From positions 50,519-114,518 of the forward strand of contig JAKSIM010000002.1 of NCBI GenBank assembly GCA_024398845.1: DNA of 64,000 bases. The letters run 5' to 3'. Shown here one piece after another: positions 34,091 to 42,427 of this stretch. Made by a program: the position numbers and the translations under genes. Positions within the stretch are counted from its first letter, which is position 1. Every line of letters starts with the position of its first letter. Below the pieces are notes generated by a model. The model saw only the letters and a program-made list of their open reading frames with translations. It searched no databases and had not been told where the DNA came from. This stretch comes from Fibrobacter sp. (GTDB taxonomy: Bacteria; Fibrobacterota; Fibrobacteria; Fibrobacterales; Fibrobacteraceae).

Positions 34091-35473
34091 GTGAATGGTA
34101 GAATTCTGTTTTTGTATATAGTAACCGTATTTGTAACATCCTGTTCAAATTCTATTACTAGTGATATTGTCCAAGATGATTTTTTTGCAGAATCATCTGT
34201 AAGTACGCGTTCTTCATCCCAAGAAGCCTCTTCGGCTATAGATAGTTTAAATCATAACCAGTCTTCTTCACAAAAAGGTACTTCATTGATTGGAGGTCTT
34301 GATGAAGTATTCCCATTTGGCGATTCCGCGTACCCTTATGCGGGAATTCCGCGACTGCTTATTGAAACTGAAAATCATCAAGGCGTTTTAGATAGGGAAA
34401 ATTACCTTTCTGCACAAATGCGATTTTATGGAGAATGTCTTGCTGATGGGCTTGGAATTAGCCTGCAAATAAGAGGACGCGGGAATTCCAGTTGGACAGA
34501 GATGCCGAAACATAGTTTTAGGCTTAAATTGAATAAAAAACAAAGCCTATTGGGAGTGCCCCCCGATAGAGATTGGGCCTTGATTGCTAACTATGCTGAT
34601 AAGACTTTGATGAAAAATTACTTGTCTTATAGATTGGCTGCTGATGCAGGAATGGAGTATTCACCCAAAAGTGAATTTCTTGAATTGTATATGAATGGGG
34701 AATACCTAGGAGTTTATCTATTGACGGAAATAATTGAAGTTGAAAAACAGCGCGTGAATATTCCGGAAACAGGAGATTCCTATCTTGTGGAATTTGATGC
34801 GAAGTACAATGAAGATGAACAGGTGATTTTTTCGAATGTCCTTGCAGAAAACAAGCCTTTCCGAGTCCATTCCCCAAAGGACGCTTCTGCAACGTCTTTA
34901 AATAATTTGCTTTCTCATATTGAAAAATTTGAAAAGTTTTTGCAAAATGTTGAAAATGTAACATTAGAGGAAATTGAAGAGTGGATAGATGTGGATGCCT
35001 ATGCTAAACATTTTTGGATTCAGGAATTTTCGAAAAATCCAGATGCAAATTTTTTAACAAGCGTGTACTTTACTTGGATGGAGAATGATGTTATCAAAAT
35101 GGGCCCTGTCTGGGATTTTGATGTGGCGTATGGAGGATTTTACAATTACGCAAAATCCGTTGCCCAAACTGATGGGTGGAGAACTGTGGACGCGTATTGG
35201 AATGCAAGGCTTTTTTCGAACAGCAATTTCTCGCAAAAAATAGCGGATTATTGGAAGGAACTGCGTCCTGTTTTTGAAAATGCGCTGACCATTGTGGACT
35301 CGCTGCAAAATGTGTTGAAGCTGCCTGCAGAAAATAATTTTAAGCGCTGGAATATTCTCCAAAAGAGCGACAAGTGGATTTCCAAGGGTTATGCTGATTA
35401 CGAAGAGGCCGTAACTGATTTAAAAAAGTGGATTGGCGAAAGGATTGAGTGGATTGACTCTAACAAATTCTAG
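34091..35473 (+). CDS. CotH-kinase-family lipoprotein
   Basis: A 460-residue lipoprotein from GTG 34091, with lipobox FVTSC (Cys about residue 18). A Ser-rich linker follows (STRSSSQEASSAIDSL, residues about 38-65). The CotH domain spans about 75-450: IRGRGNSSWTEMPKHSFRLK, DRDWALIANYADKTLMKNYL, NGEYLGVYLLTEIIEVEK, and GPVWDFDVAYGG as metal-site motif. It is the closest relative in the window of the 23194 protein but lacks the 36-bp repeats. It is a lone plus-strand gene between minus-strand genes and overlaps the facing glycosyltransferase by 4 bases, as if inserted as a unit. Kinase activity is inferred from family. Confidence 0.87.
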   Translation: MNGRILFLYIVTVFVTSCSNSITSDIVQDDFFAESSVSTRSSSQEASSAIDSLNHNQSSSQKGTSLIGGLDEVFPFGDSAYPYAGIPRLLIETENHQGVLDRENYLSAQMRFYGECLADGLGISLQIRGRGNSSWTEMPKHSFRLKLNKKQSLLGVPPDRDWALIANYADKTLMKNYLSYRLAADAGMEYSPKSEFLELYMNGEYLGVYLLTEIIEVEKQRVNIPETGDSYLVEFDAKYNEDEQVIFSNVLAENKPFRVHSPKDASATSLNNLLSHIEKFEKFLQNVENVTLEEIEEWIDVDAYAKHFWIQEFSKNPDANFLTSVYFTWMENDVIKMGPVWDFDVAYGGFYNYAKSVAQTDGWRTVDAYWNARLFSNSNFSQKIADYWKELRPVFENALTIVDSLQNVLKLPAENNFKRWNILQKSDKWISKGYADYEEAVTDLKKWIGERIEWIDSNKF

Positions 35474-36432
35474 AGTTTCCACTTCATCTTGATTAACTTG
35501 CGTGCAACAAAACTGTGCCTGGCGCAAAACAAAACAAATTTTCGCTTTGAAGAAATTACACTTTCGTCAATCTTTGATCGGAAACTTGGGTCAAAGACCG
35601 CATAGCGGATAAGGGCTCTGCCAAAGTCCGTTTTGAATTTTTGGATGGTCGGCTCGTCTTGAATATACTTGGACAGGTATACGCGCATTTCTTCGCAGGA
35701 TAGATTGAATCGGTATTGAGCCTTGTTCTTTTCGCCTCTGTGGCAAGCGGAGTTGGGCGTCAGACGATAGACTGATGTGACTGTGGGATCGTAGTGGATT
35801 TTACCAAGAGTCGATGCGAAGAAGAATAACTGAGTGTCTCCCATAAGAAAATATTTGCTCATTGCAAAGCTGTCTGTAATGAGGGACCAAAGTTCTCTTC
35901 TGTAAAGTGTGGTTACGGTTTGAATCCGGTATTGGTTTCTGTCCAAAATGTTGAGACTTAATTTTTCTAGCTCTTTTTCTTGAATCTCAAGGTTGCGTTT
36001 GATGGATTGATCTTCAAGAAAAACGCCGTTGTTCTGGTCGTAATATTTGAAAGCCGTATGGGATAAAATATAGTCCGGGTGGCTTTCCAGAAAATCTACT
36101 TGGCGTTGCAGTTTACTTGGGTCTGTCCAATAATCATCACCTTCGCATTCTGCGAAATATTTCCCTGTAGCTTTAGGGTAGATGAAGGTGTTCCAAATAG
36201 GAACTTTTTTGGAATACTGATTCTCGGTTTGGTAAATCCCTTTGATTAAATCGGGGTGCTCCGCTTCATACTTGCGGACGATATCTGCGGTGCCATCCGT
36301 CGAAGCGTCGTCATGGATAATGATTTCAATGGGAAAATCGACTTTCTGTATGAGAAAGCCTTCGATGGTTTGCGCGATGTACTTTTCTTGATTGTACGTT
36401 GCACAGAGAATACTGACGAGAGGTTGTTTCAT
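35470..36432 (-). CDS. Family 2 glycosyltransferase
   Basis: A 320-residue GT2 enzyme: VSILCATYNQEKYIAQTIEG at the start, IIIHDDASTDGTADIVRKYE near residue 40, and FAECEGDDYWTDPSKLQRQV near residue 93 as the DXD-type metal site. The C-terminal third is basic. It probably transfers one sugar to the repeat unit. It is the last gene of the minus-strand run that starts near 46709, follows the ATP-grasp gene by 11 bases, and converges with the CotH gene (4-base overlap). Confidence 0.88.
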   Translation of the reverse strand: MKQPLVSILCATYNQEKYIAQTIEGFLIQKVDFPIEIIIHDDASTDGTADIVRKYEAEHPDLIKGIYQTENQYSKKVPIWNTFIYPKATGKYFAECEGDDYWTDPSKLQRQVDFLESHPDYILSHTAFKYYDQNNGVFLEDQSIKRNLEIQEKELEKLSLNILDRNQYRIQTVTTLYRRELWSLITDSFAMSKYFLMGDTQLFFFASTLGKIHYDPTVTSVYRLTPNSACHRGEKNKAQYRFNLSCEEMRVYLSKYIQDEPTIQKFKTDFGRALIRYAVFDPSFRSKIDESVISSKRKFVLFCARHSFVARKLIKMKWKL

Positions 36433-36443
36433 GTTTTGCCCTT

Positions 36444-37550
36444 TTACGTCAAATCGATTTTTTTGTCTCCACAGTAAATTATGTAACCATTACGGTCGCG
36501 GTTTCCTGTGGCCTCGCTTAGTTTATAACTAGCGACATCCTTTTTTACCAACCAAGGCTCATTTTCTGAATTTTTGAAGAAAGCCAAGTGAGATTGGGTT
36601 TGTTTGCATAAATAAAAGATGCCCGCAAATTTTGTGTTGCGTACGTGAATGGGATGGAATATGTCAAGGGCTACTTCTATCATGGTTTTGACGTAGTCGA
36701 CATTTGTACTTAATCCAACCAATGTGTTGGAGATTTCGTCTCCGCCGCCACGGGGGTTGATTTCGATGAGGTAGATTTCGTTTTTGCTGTTGATTTTCAG
36801 TTCGATGTGGGTTGCGCCATTTTGAAACTGTACAGCCTGCAAAATTTTAGGTATGACGGAGTTGATCCTGTTTCGTAAATCGTTGGTTATGTTTGCTGGC
36901 TGGTGATGCCCGATTTCAACGAAATGAGGTGCTCCGGTGCTATCTTTGTCTGTGACTTGGATGACATAATGGTTTCCGTGAAAAGAAATGGATTCCACAG
37001 AAACTTCACGCCCTTCGATGAACTCTTCAATGAGGATTTTTTTCTTTTCGCCATTGTCGCCTTGCGCATAACGAATGGCTTTGGCAAATTCATCTTTGTT
37101 GGCTACGAAACTGACTCCTTCTTTTGCTGCGCCAGAAACGGGCTTCACGATGCAAGGGAAAAAAAGAGGTTCCTGTCCATCATACTCGTAGTTTTTGACT
37201 TGCTGCAATCCATCGATGTTTTGGGTTTTTTGGCGGACAAAATGTTTGTCCTTGATGGCTTTTATGGTTGCGTAGGGTGTACAGGGGAGATTCAACGCTT
37301 CGGCCACATAACTGGAAGATTCTATGGTCAGGTTTGATCCGTTGGTGACGACTCCATCAACTTGTTCCTGTTTGCAAATTTCTATGACCTTCTCGAAGTC
37401 CATGATGGACACATCGTAGAATTTATCAAAAAGATCTTTGCAAATAGCTCCGTTCGACCATGCGATGCCGATGGTCGTGATTCCCATTTCGTGAGCTTTT
37501 ATGCACAGTTTCTGTTGGCCTGTAGATGCCCCGATAATTGCTAACTTCAT
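36444..37550 (-). CDS. ATP-grasp ligase (second of a pair)
   Basis: A 368-residue ATP-grasp protein of the carbamoyl-phosphate-synthase-like/D-Ala-D-Ala-like type. An N-terminal Rossmann-like domain (MKLAIIGASTGQQKLCIKAH) precedes the grasp fold at about 105-300. The ATP-lysine is in FPCIVKPVSGAAKEG, the linker is ILIEEFIEGREVSVES, and the metal-binding Glu/Asn is in IYLIEINPRGGGDEIS. Such enzymes join a carboxylate to an amine via acyl phosphate. Within a glycan locus a role in adding an amino acid or amide to a sugar is plausible but not shown. It lies 5 bases after a paralogous gene. Confidence 0.85.
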   Translation of the reverse strand: MKLAIIGASTGQQKLCIKAHEMGITTIGIAWSNGAICKDLFDKFYDVSIMDFEKVIEICKQEQVDGVVTNGSNLTIESSSYVAEALNLPCTPYATIKAIKDKHFVRQKTQNIDGLQQVKNYEYDGQEPLFFPCIVKPVSGAAKEGVSFVANKDEFAKAIRYAQGDNGEKKKILIEEFIEGREVSVESISFHGNHYVIQVTDKDSTGAPHFVEIGHHQPANITNDLRNRINSVIPKILQAVQFQNGATHIELKINSKNEIYLIEINPRGGGDEISNTLVGLSTNVDYVKTMIEVALDIFHPIHVRNTKFAGIFYLCKQTQSHLAFFKNSENEPWLVKKDVASYKLSEATGNRDRNGYIIYCGDKKIDLT

Positions 37551-37555
37551 AAAAA

Positions 37556-38758
37556 TTACTTGATGTTTATGTGTACGTATTTTAAAATGTCTGCTAAACA
37601 GGCGTCCAGTTCTTCCCTGCTATCAAATTGCAGGAACAGCGTTCCGAGCGAGTTGTTTGCGCCTGTAAAGGGGACGATGTGGTCGCCGGGTTTGACGATG
37701 AGGCCGATATCGCGAATGTATTTTTCTTGAAATGTCGGGTCAATGTCTATAGAAACCAACGTTCCTTCCCTGGAGGAATGCAGAATGTAGTTGCACCAGA
37801 CTCCGTCGTAAACGGGCGGGTTTATGTTGTCCAGCGGCATATCCAACGCTTTCATGATTTCGTTGCGGATTAGGCTTTGACCTGTTGCCATGTCCTGGAG
37901 TTCAGCGATACGATTTCCTCCGCCTCGGGGACTGACTTCCATAATGTAAGCTTTGCCGTTGGAGCAAACTCTGCTTTCTACGTTGTAAATGCCAGACTTG
38001 ACTTTTAGTAAGGTAAAAAGACGTTGGAGCTGTTGCGTTAAATCGTCTTGGAATTTCTGTTCCATGGACGCAGGCCAAATTTCAATTGCAGGTGTATAGG
38101 GGTTGGCTGCGTTCTTGTCGAATAATTGATCGGAGTATGCTGGATAGACGAGTTTCCCGTCAATGGTAAAAACGTCCGCGCTGGATTGGAATCCCGCAAT
38201 GTCCAAAAAATCTTCGATGATGAAGTTCTTGGATATGGAGGCTGCCAAGGCGGTATCAATCGCTTTAGGTAGGTCGGCTGGATCCGTTACTTTCGTTACG
38301 CCCTTGCTTCCTGCGGAATCTACCGGCTTCACGATAATAGGCCAGTTGAAATAATTTGCTTCCTTGAGTGCACTTTCTGCGTCGCTGTATCCCCGTGCCT
38401 TTGGACAGTTGAAATCGTTGTCGGCAAGAAACTTACGAAAGCGTGACTTGTCCTGCAGAATGCAGGCGGCTTCGTATGAACATTGGAAAGGGAGCCCCAT
38501 TTTTTCGGCAACATAGGCGGCTGTTGTAACGCCTGGATCAACTGCATGAGAAAGTATGCCGTCAATTTTCAGTTCGCAAGCTTTGGCAAAAACAGCCTCT
38601 TTGTCAACGATACTGACATTGCAGTATTCGTCGGAGTATTTGTGTGCAATGTTGTTTGGCAGGTAATCGGCCGTAATCACATAAACACCCAACTTGTGGG
38701 CTTCCTCGATTACCGGAATCAGGTAACGAAGACCGCCAAGGAGCATCAGTTTTTTCAC
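37556..38758 (-). CDS. ATP-grasp ligase (first of a pair)
   Basis: A 400-residue ATP-grasp protein similar in plan to its neighbour. The N-terminal domain is MKKLMLLGGLRYLIPVIEEA, the lysine loop is WPIIVKPVDSAGSKGVTKV near residue 145, the hinge is FIIEDFLDIAGFQSSADVF, and the metal site is AYIMEVSPRGGGNRIAELQ. The product is probably an amide or peptide-like bond made with ATP to ADP plus phosphate. The start ATG overlaps the stop of the upstream small gene (ATGA-type, 4 bases). Two adjacent ligases suggest two sequential ligations or two substrates. Confidence 0.85.
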   Translation of the reverse strand: MKKLMLLGGLRYLIPVIEEAHKLGVYVITADYLPNNIAHKYSDEYCNVSIVDKEAVFAKACELKIDGILSHAVDPGVTTAAYVAEKMGLPFQCSYEAACILQDKSRFRKFLADNDFNCPKARGYSDAESALKEANYFNWPIIVKPVDSAGSKGVTKVTDPADLPKAIDTALAASISKNFIIEDFLDIAGFQSSADVFTIDGKLVYPAYSDQLFDKNAANPYTPAIEIWPASMEQKFQDDLTQQLQRLFTLLKVKSGIYNVESRVCSNGKAYIMEVSPRGGGNRIAELQDMATGQSLIRNEIMKALDMPLDNINPPVYDGVWCNYILHSSREGTLVSIDIDPTFQEKYIRDIGLIVKPGDHIVPFTGANNSLGTLFLQFDSREELDACLADILKYVHINIK

Positions 38759-39192
38759 CTTACAACCTCGTCCATGAGTTCCATCATTTTAGAAATATCG
38801 GCTTCGTGCATCAAGCCGTAGTTGCTTAGGAGACGTTCCAAAGGGAACTTTTCTAGAATATTCTTGAAGAGTAATCCTGATTTCCACTGGTACTGCGCTA
38901 AGATGCTGCCGCTCCAGAATTCCGCCTGGGGAAGGAATGGCTCCTGGAGGGCTTCTTCGATGGCAAGGTGTGTCTGTTCCTTTCCAAAGGCTATCGTGAG
39001 TAATTCGTAGCCGGATTTTCCGCACAGAAAATCTGGGTTCCCGAATTCGATTTGAGCTGGAATGTCGGATTCTACAAAGGCTTGCTGTACTTTATCCGGA
39101 GGAAGGTGCAAATTGCAAAGGGCTGCCTGGAAGAAAAAACCGAGGTTCTTCTGCACATCGTTCAGGTAGCTTTCGTCATAGGGATATGTCAT
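38755..39192 (-). CDS. Small protein paired with DUF3990 protein (putative antitoxin-like partner)
   Basis: A 145-residue helical, acidic protein. It resembles a family I recall from gut Firmicutes and Bacteroidetes, where proteins beginning Y-D-E-S-Y-L-N-D-V and containing the motif W-x-G-x-x-L-A-Y-Y-Q-W are encoded next to DUF3990 genes. Here these read YDESYLNDVQKNLG and WSGSILAQYQWKSG. The ATG at 39192 lies 17 bases inside the end of the DUF3990 gene, with GGAG 8 bases upstream, so translation is coupled. An antitoxin-like role is inference; no function is proven for this family that I know. It ends overlapping the ATP-grasp start. Confidence 0.7.
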   Translation of the reverse strand: MTYPYDESYLNDVQKNLGFFFQAALCNLHLPPDKVQQAFVESDIPAQIEFGNPDFLCGKSGYELLTIAFGKEQTHLAIEEALQEPFLPQAEFWSGSILAQYQWKSGLLFKNILEKFPLERLLSNYGLMHEADISKMMELMDEVVR

Positions 39193-39844
39193 TCAGAATC
39201 TCCGGGTGGCGAACAATGTCTAGAAGATAGATGGCTTCGGCGGGTTTTACATTCCTGAGCCCGTCAAGATATTTCTTTCGCGCTTCTGTATCGCGCTGTT
39301 TATATTTTTGGAAGTAATCATGGCTTTGCGCCTGCTCGGACTGGATGTAGCGAAGTTGCTTGAACGCCAGGGCGCTTTTCAAGACGACCTGCAATCCAAG
39401 GCTCCCAAGTTTCATGGAACTTGCCAAATTCTGGAGCGGGATGATGTTCTCGAGAAAGTCGCTTGCAAACGAAAAGTATGAGTCGTTGGCGCGATAACCG
39501 ATGATGACGTCGGCTTCTGTGGAGTTAAGTTTGAAAGTTTCTTTGAGAAAATCCAGGTTTTGTCGGCCGAGTGGTGATTTAGGCGCGAATACGCGGTTCT
39601 GCATCAGAATGGAAATCCAGTGAAGCAGATTGAACGGGGATTTGGAAAGATTCAAAATCTTGAGTCCCTGTAAATCTAAGTCGTACTCGTTGGCGAATCC
39701 GTCGGTGTTCTTTTGACAGGCCCATTCCTTGGCGAGTTCCCTTGATTCCGTGCAATAAAAACCCTGCCCGTAGTCGTTATGCGGGTTGCCGACGCCGAGG
39801 GCTGGTTTTTCGATTTTGCAAGGTGAACCATGGTAAAGAATCAT
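39176..39844 (-). CDS. DUF3990 protein (ADP-ribosyltransferase-like fold)
   Basis: A 222-residue DUF3990 protein. The N-terminus MILYHGSPCKIEKPALG followed by NDYGQGFYCTESRELAKEWA matches the His and Tyr motifs of the ADP-ribosyltransferase-like fold; a Glu for a full H-Y-E triad is not obvious to me. Such proteins are often toxins or modifying enzymes using NAD. The gene sits inside a polysaccharide operon, between an aminotransferase and ATP-grasp ligases, where it has no expected biosynthetic role. Its end overlaps the small partner gene by 17 bases. Possible roles are a toxin-antitoxin or phage-defence pair, or a regulator of the locus. Confidence 0.8.
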   Translation of the reverse strand: MILYHGSPCKIEKPALGVGNPHNDYGQGFYCTESRELAKEWACQKNTDGFANEYDLDLQGLKILNLSKSPFNLLHWISILMQNRVFAPKSPLGRQNLDFLKETFKLNSTEADVIIGYRANDSYFSFASDFLENIIPLQNLASSMKLGSLGLQVVLKSALAFKQLRYIQSEQAQSHDYFQKYKQRDTEARKKYLDGLRNVKPAEAIYLLDIVRHPEILNDISL

Positions 39845-39861
39845 AGGGGACCCTGATGGCG

Positions 39862-40968
39862 TTATTTCCTAATCACGTCTATGATTCTTTCTACGTCTTC
39901 GTCTTGAAGATTTGCAAACATCGGTAGGCACAACACCTGGTCGGCGAGCTTGTGCGCTACAGGAAGATTTTTTGGATTGGCTGATTCCAGTCCCTTGTAG
40001 GCGCTAAACGTGCTGATGAGCGGGTAGAAGTAGCGACGTCCGTAAATGTTGTGCTCTTGCAGTTTTGCGTAGAGATTGTCGCGGCTCATGCCGTATTCCT
40101 CGCTTATGAAAATCGGGAAGTAGGCGTAGTTGTGGCGGACGCCTTCAATGTCCTTGAGGAATCGGATTCCAGGAACATTCTTCAGGGCTTCGCGATATTT
40201 GTTGGCGACTGCTTGGCGCTTGGCGATAGCATCATCGACTTGCCTCAAGTTCAAAAGTCCGTAGGCGGAACGGATTTCGTCCATTTTGCTGTTGATGCCC
40301 GGGGCGACGACTGTTGTTTCCCCTGCAAAGCCGAAGTTTTTCAAGTAGTCGATGCGTTTTTTCGTGGCTTCGTCATGGCAAACTAGAGCACCGCCTTCGA
40401 CGGTGTTGTACACCTTTGTGGCGTGGAAACTGAGAGTACTCATGTCGCCTGCTTTCAATACGGATTCACCGTCCTTTTTCACGCCGAAGGCGTGCGCGGC
40501 GTCGTAGATAATCTTTAGGCCGTAGATGTCCGCGATTTCCTGGATACGCTTCATGTTGCAGGGTGTTCCGTAAACGTGAACGGGCATGATTGCCGTGGTG
40601 TGCGGGGTGATGGCCGCTTCGATTTTTTTCGGGTCAATGTTGCCAGTTTCTTCATCAACGTCAACGAAGACCGGCTTGAGGCCGTTCCACCAGATAGAGT
40701 GCGTCGTGGCGACAAAACTGTATGGCGTGGTAATTACTTCGCCGGTAATCTTCATGGCCTGCAAAGCGGTAATAAGCGGTAAAGTCCCGTTAGTGAATAG
40801 ACTGATATATTCTACTCCAAGGTACTCCGCCAGGGCATTTTCTAACTCCTGATGATAGTGCCCGTTGTTCGTCAGCCATTTTCTGTCCCAAATGTCCTGA
40901 AGCATGGGAATGAATTCTTCCAGCTTCGGGAGGAGCGGGGAGGTAACTGTGATTTGCTTATCGGCCAT
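39862..40968 (-). CDS. DegT/DnrJ/EryC1/StrS-family sugar aminotransferase
   Basis: A 368-residue PLP-dependent enzyme that typically aminates a 3- or 4-keto nucleotide sugar. PLP-lysine lies in SFHATKVYNTVEGGALVC (usual SFFxxKxx-GxGGA) near residue 180; the Asp that holds the pyridine nitrogen is in IIYDAAHAFG. The start ATG at 40968 has AGGA 6 bases upstream; an in-frame start at 40986 lacks this. It overlaps the flippase stop by 11 bases. Its keto-sugar substrate is not evident, since no matching 4,6-dehydratase is present apart from the SDR at 30562. Confidence 0.9.
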   Translation of the reverse strand: MADKQITVTSPLLPKLEEFIPMLQDIWDRKWLTNNGHYHQELENALAEYLGVEYISLFTNGTLPLITALQAMKITGEVITTPYSFVATTHSIWWNGLKPVFVDVDEETGNIDPKKIEAAITPHTTAIMPVHVYGTPCNMKRIQEIADIYGLKIIYDAAHAFGVKKDGESVLKAGDMSTLSFHATKVYNTVEGGALVCHDEATKKRIDYLKNFGFAGETTVVAPGINSKMDEIRSAYGLLNLRQVDDAIAKRQAVANKYREALKNVPGIRFLKDIEGVRHNYAYFPIFISEEYGMSRDNLYAKLQEHNIYGRRYFYPLISTFSAYKGLESANPKNLPVAHKLADQVLCLPMFANLQDEDVERIIDVIRK

Positions 40969-42409
40969 GTTTTTTCCTAAGTTCAAAAACAGTTTTGATA
41001 ATATATTCGAAACATTCTAAATGTAGTATTTTTGCTAAGCTCAAGTAGATGATTGCGCCTAGTATGATTTGTAAAACGAATGAGAGGTATATATTTATTT
41101 CTAATAGGCTGAAACCGAACATTCCTGCAACCATTACGGATGAAAGCGCGAATGCTGGACAGATGTCTTTTATTTGTTCAAAATAGCTGTAATTTATTAA
41201 TTTTTTGTTAGGGCTTGCGTTTACGAAGGTGCAGATGGCTGCCGACACCATGGTACCGTAGGCGAGTCCGATAGGAGTTTTGAAATACAGGTAGCTCCCT
41301 ATAATCAAGGCGAATCCGTAAATCTTTTTGATGATTTCCAACTTTAGGAAGATGTCGCTACGGCCCATTGCGTTGATTGCTGCCAAATTTGACGTGTGGA
41401 TAGGATATACCGCGTATGTAAAACAGTAGGCTTGAATAAAGGGGACGCAGGGAAGCCATTTTTCCCCGAGCAGAATTAGAACAAGGGGATGAGCAAGTAC
41501 AGCAAGTCCTGCCATCATGGGGACCAGAACGAAAGAACTTGTCATAATGGCGCGACGAGCCATCTTTTTCAGCTGGGGCTTGTCGTCTTGGTATTGGGAT
41601 AGGGACGGAAGTAAAACAGCAGAAATGGACTGGTTTATGTTGGTAATGAGTAACCTCGGGAAATGGTCTCCGCGGTCATTGAAAGCAAGGGCTGCGGAGG
41701 AGAACATTTTGCCAATGACCAGGGCGCGAATTTTGTCGTAAACGTTGTCGATGAGAGAAGAAACAAGAAGCTTCCAACCGAAGGAAAAAAGAGCCTTGAG
41801 CCGATTCCATGAGAATTGAAGGTGTGGGCGCCACGGGACTGTAAACCACATGGCGATTACAGATAAAAGGGCGTTTGTCAGTTGCTGGAATACCAGGGAC
41901 CATACGCCAAATCCCTGGTAGGCAAGCACTATGCCCAAAGCTCCAGAAGGAATTGTTGCCGCAAGCCCACGATAGAAAAGCTTCTTGAACATCATGTGCC
42001 TTGCGACATAGGCGTTTTGGATGCCGCCGAAGACGCCGATAAATAGGGTGAGGGTCAATACGCGAATGACGGGAACTAATCCGGTTTGGCCAAAAAATGC
42101 CGCAATACAAGGGGCTGCGAAAAAGATAATCGCATATACTGCAGCGGCAAGGGTTAGACTGGCGTAGAAAACAGAAGAATAGTCGAGGTCGTCGGCATCT
42201 TTCTTGCGGATGAGTGCTGTTCCTAGACCACTTTGCACAAAAACATCGGCAATGGTAATGACAATCATCACCAAAGCGATAAGACCAAATTCCTCGGGTG
42301 CTAGTAATCGAGCTAAAACAATCGAAACGATGAACTGCATGAATTGTACACCAGCTCGTTCCATGAATTTCCAAAAAAGCGATGATATAATAGTGCTTTT
42401 AGAGGGCAT
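40958..42409 (-). CDS. Wzx-like polysaccharide flippase
   Basis: A 483-residue membrane protein with about 12-14 hydrophobic helices of the polysaccharide-transporter (MOP) family. It starts with SLFWKFMERAGVQFMQFIVSIVLARLL and EEFGLIALVMI, typical of WzxC/RfbX-like exporters. It would flip polyprenyl-PP-linked repeat units to the periplasm for the Wzy-like polymerase at 25571. The C-terminal helix region has a basic end (ELRKKHGR). It lies 18 bases after the CotH gene on the same strand. Confidence 0.88.
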   Translation of the reverse strand: MPSKSTIISSLFWKFMERAGVQFMQFIVSIVLARLLAPEEFGLIALVMIVITIADVFVQSGLGTALIRKKDADDLDYSSVFYASLTLAAAVYAIIFFAAPCIAAFFGQTGLVPVIRVLTLTLFIGVFGGIQNAYVARHMMFKKLFYRGLAATIPSGALGIVLAYQGFGVWSLVFQQLTNALLSVIAMWFTVPWRPHLQFSWNRLKALFSFGWKLLVSSLIDNVYDKIRALVIGKMFSSAALAFNDRGDHFPRLLITNINQSISAVLLPSLSQYQDDKPQLKKMARRAIMTSSFVLVPMMAGLAVLAHPLVLILLGEKWLPCVPFIQAYCFTYAVYPIHTSNLAAINAMGRSDIFLKLEIIKKIYGFALIIGSYLYFKTPIGLAYGTMVSAAICTFVNASPNKKLINYSYFEQIKDICPAFALSSVMVAGMFGFSLLEINIYLSFVLQIILGAIIYLSLAKILHLECFEYIIKTVFELRKKHGR

Positions 42410-42427
42410 ATCAACAATGATAGAAAT

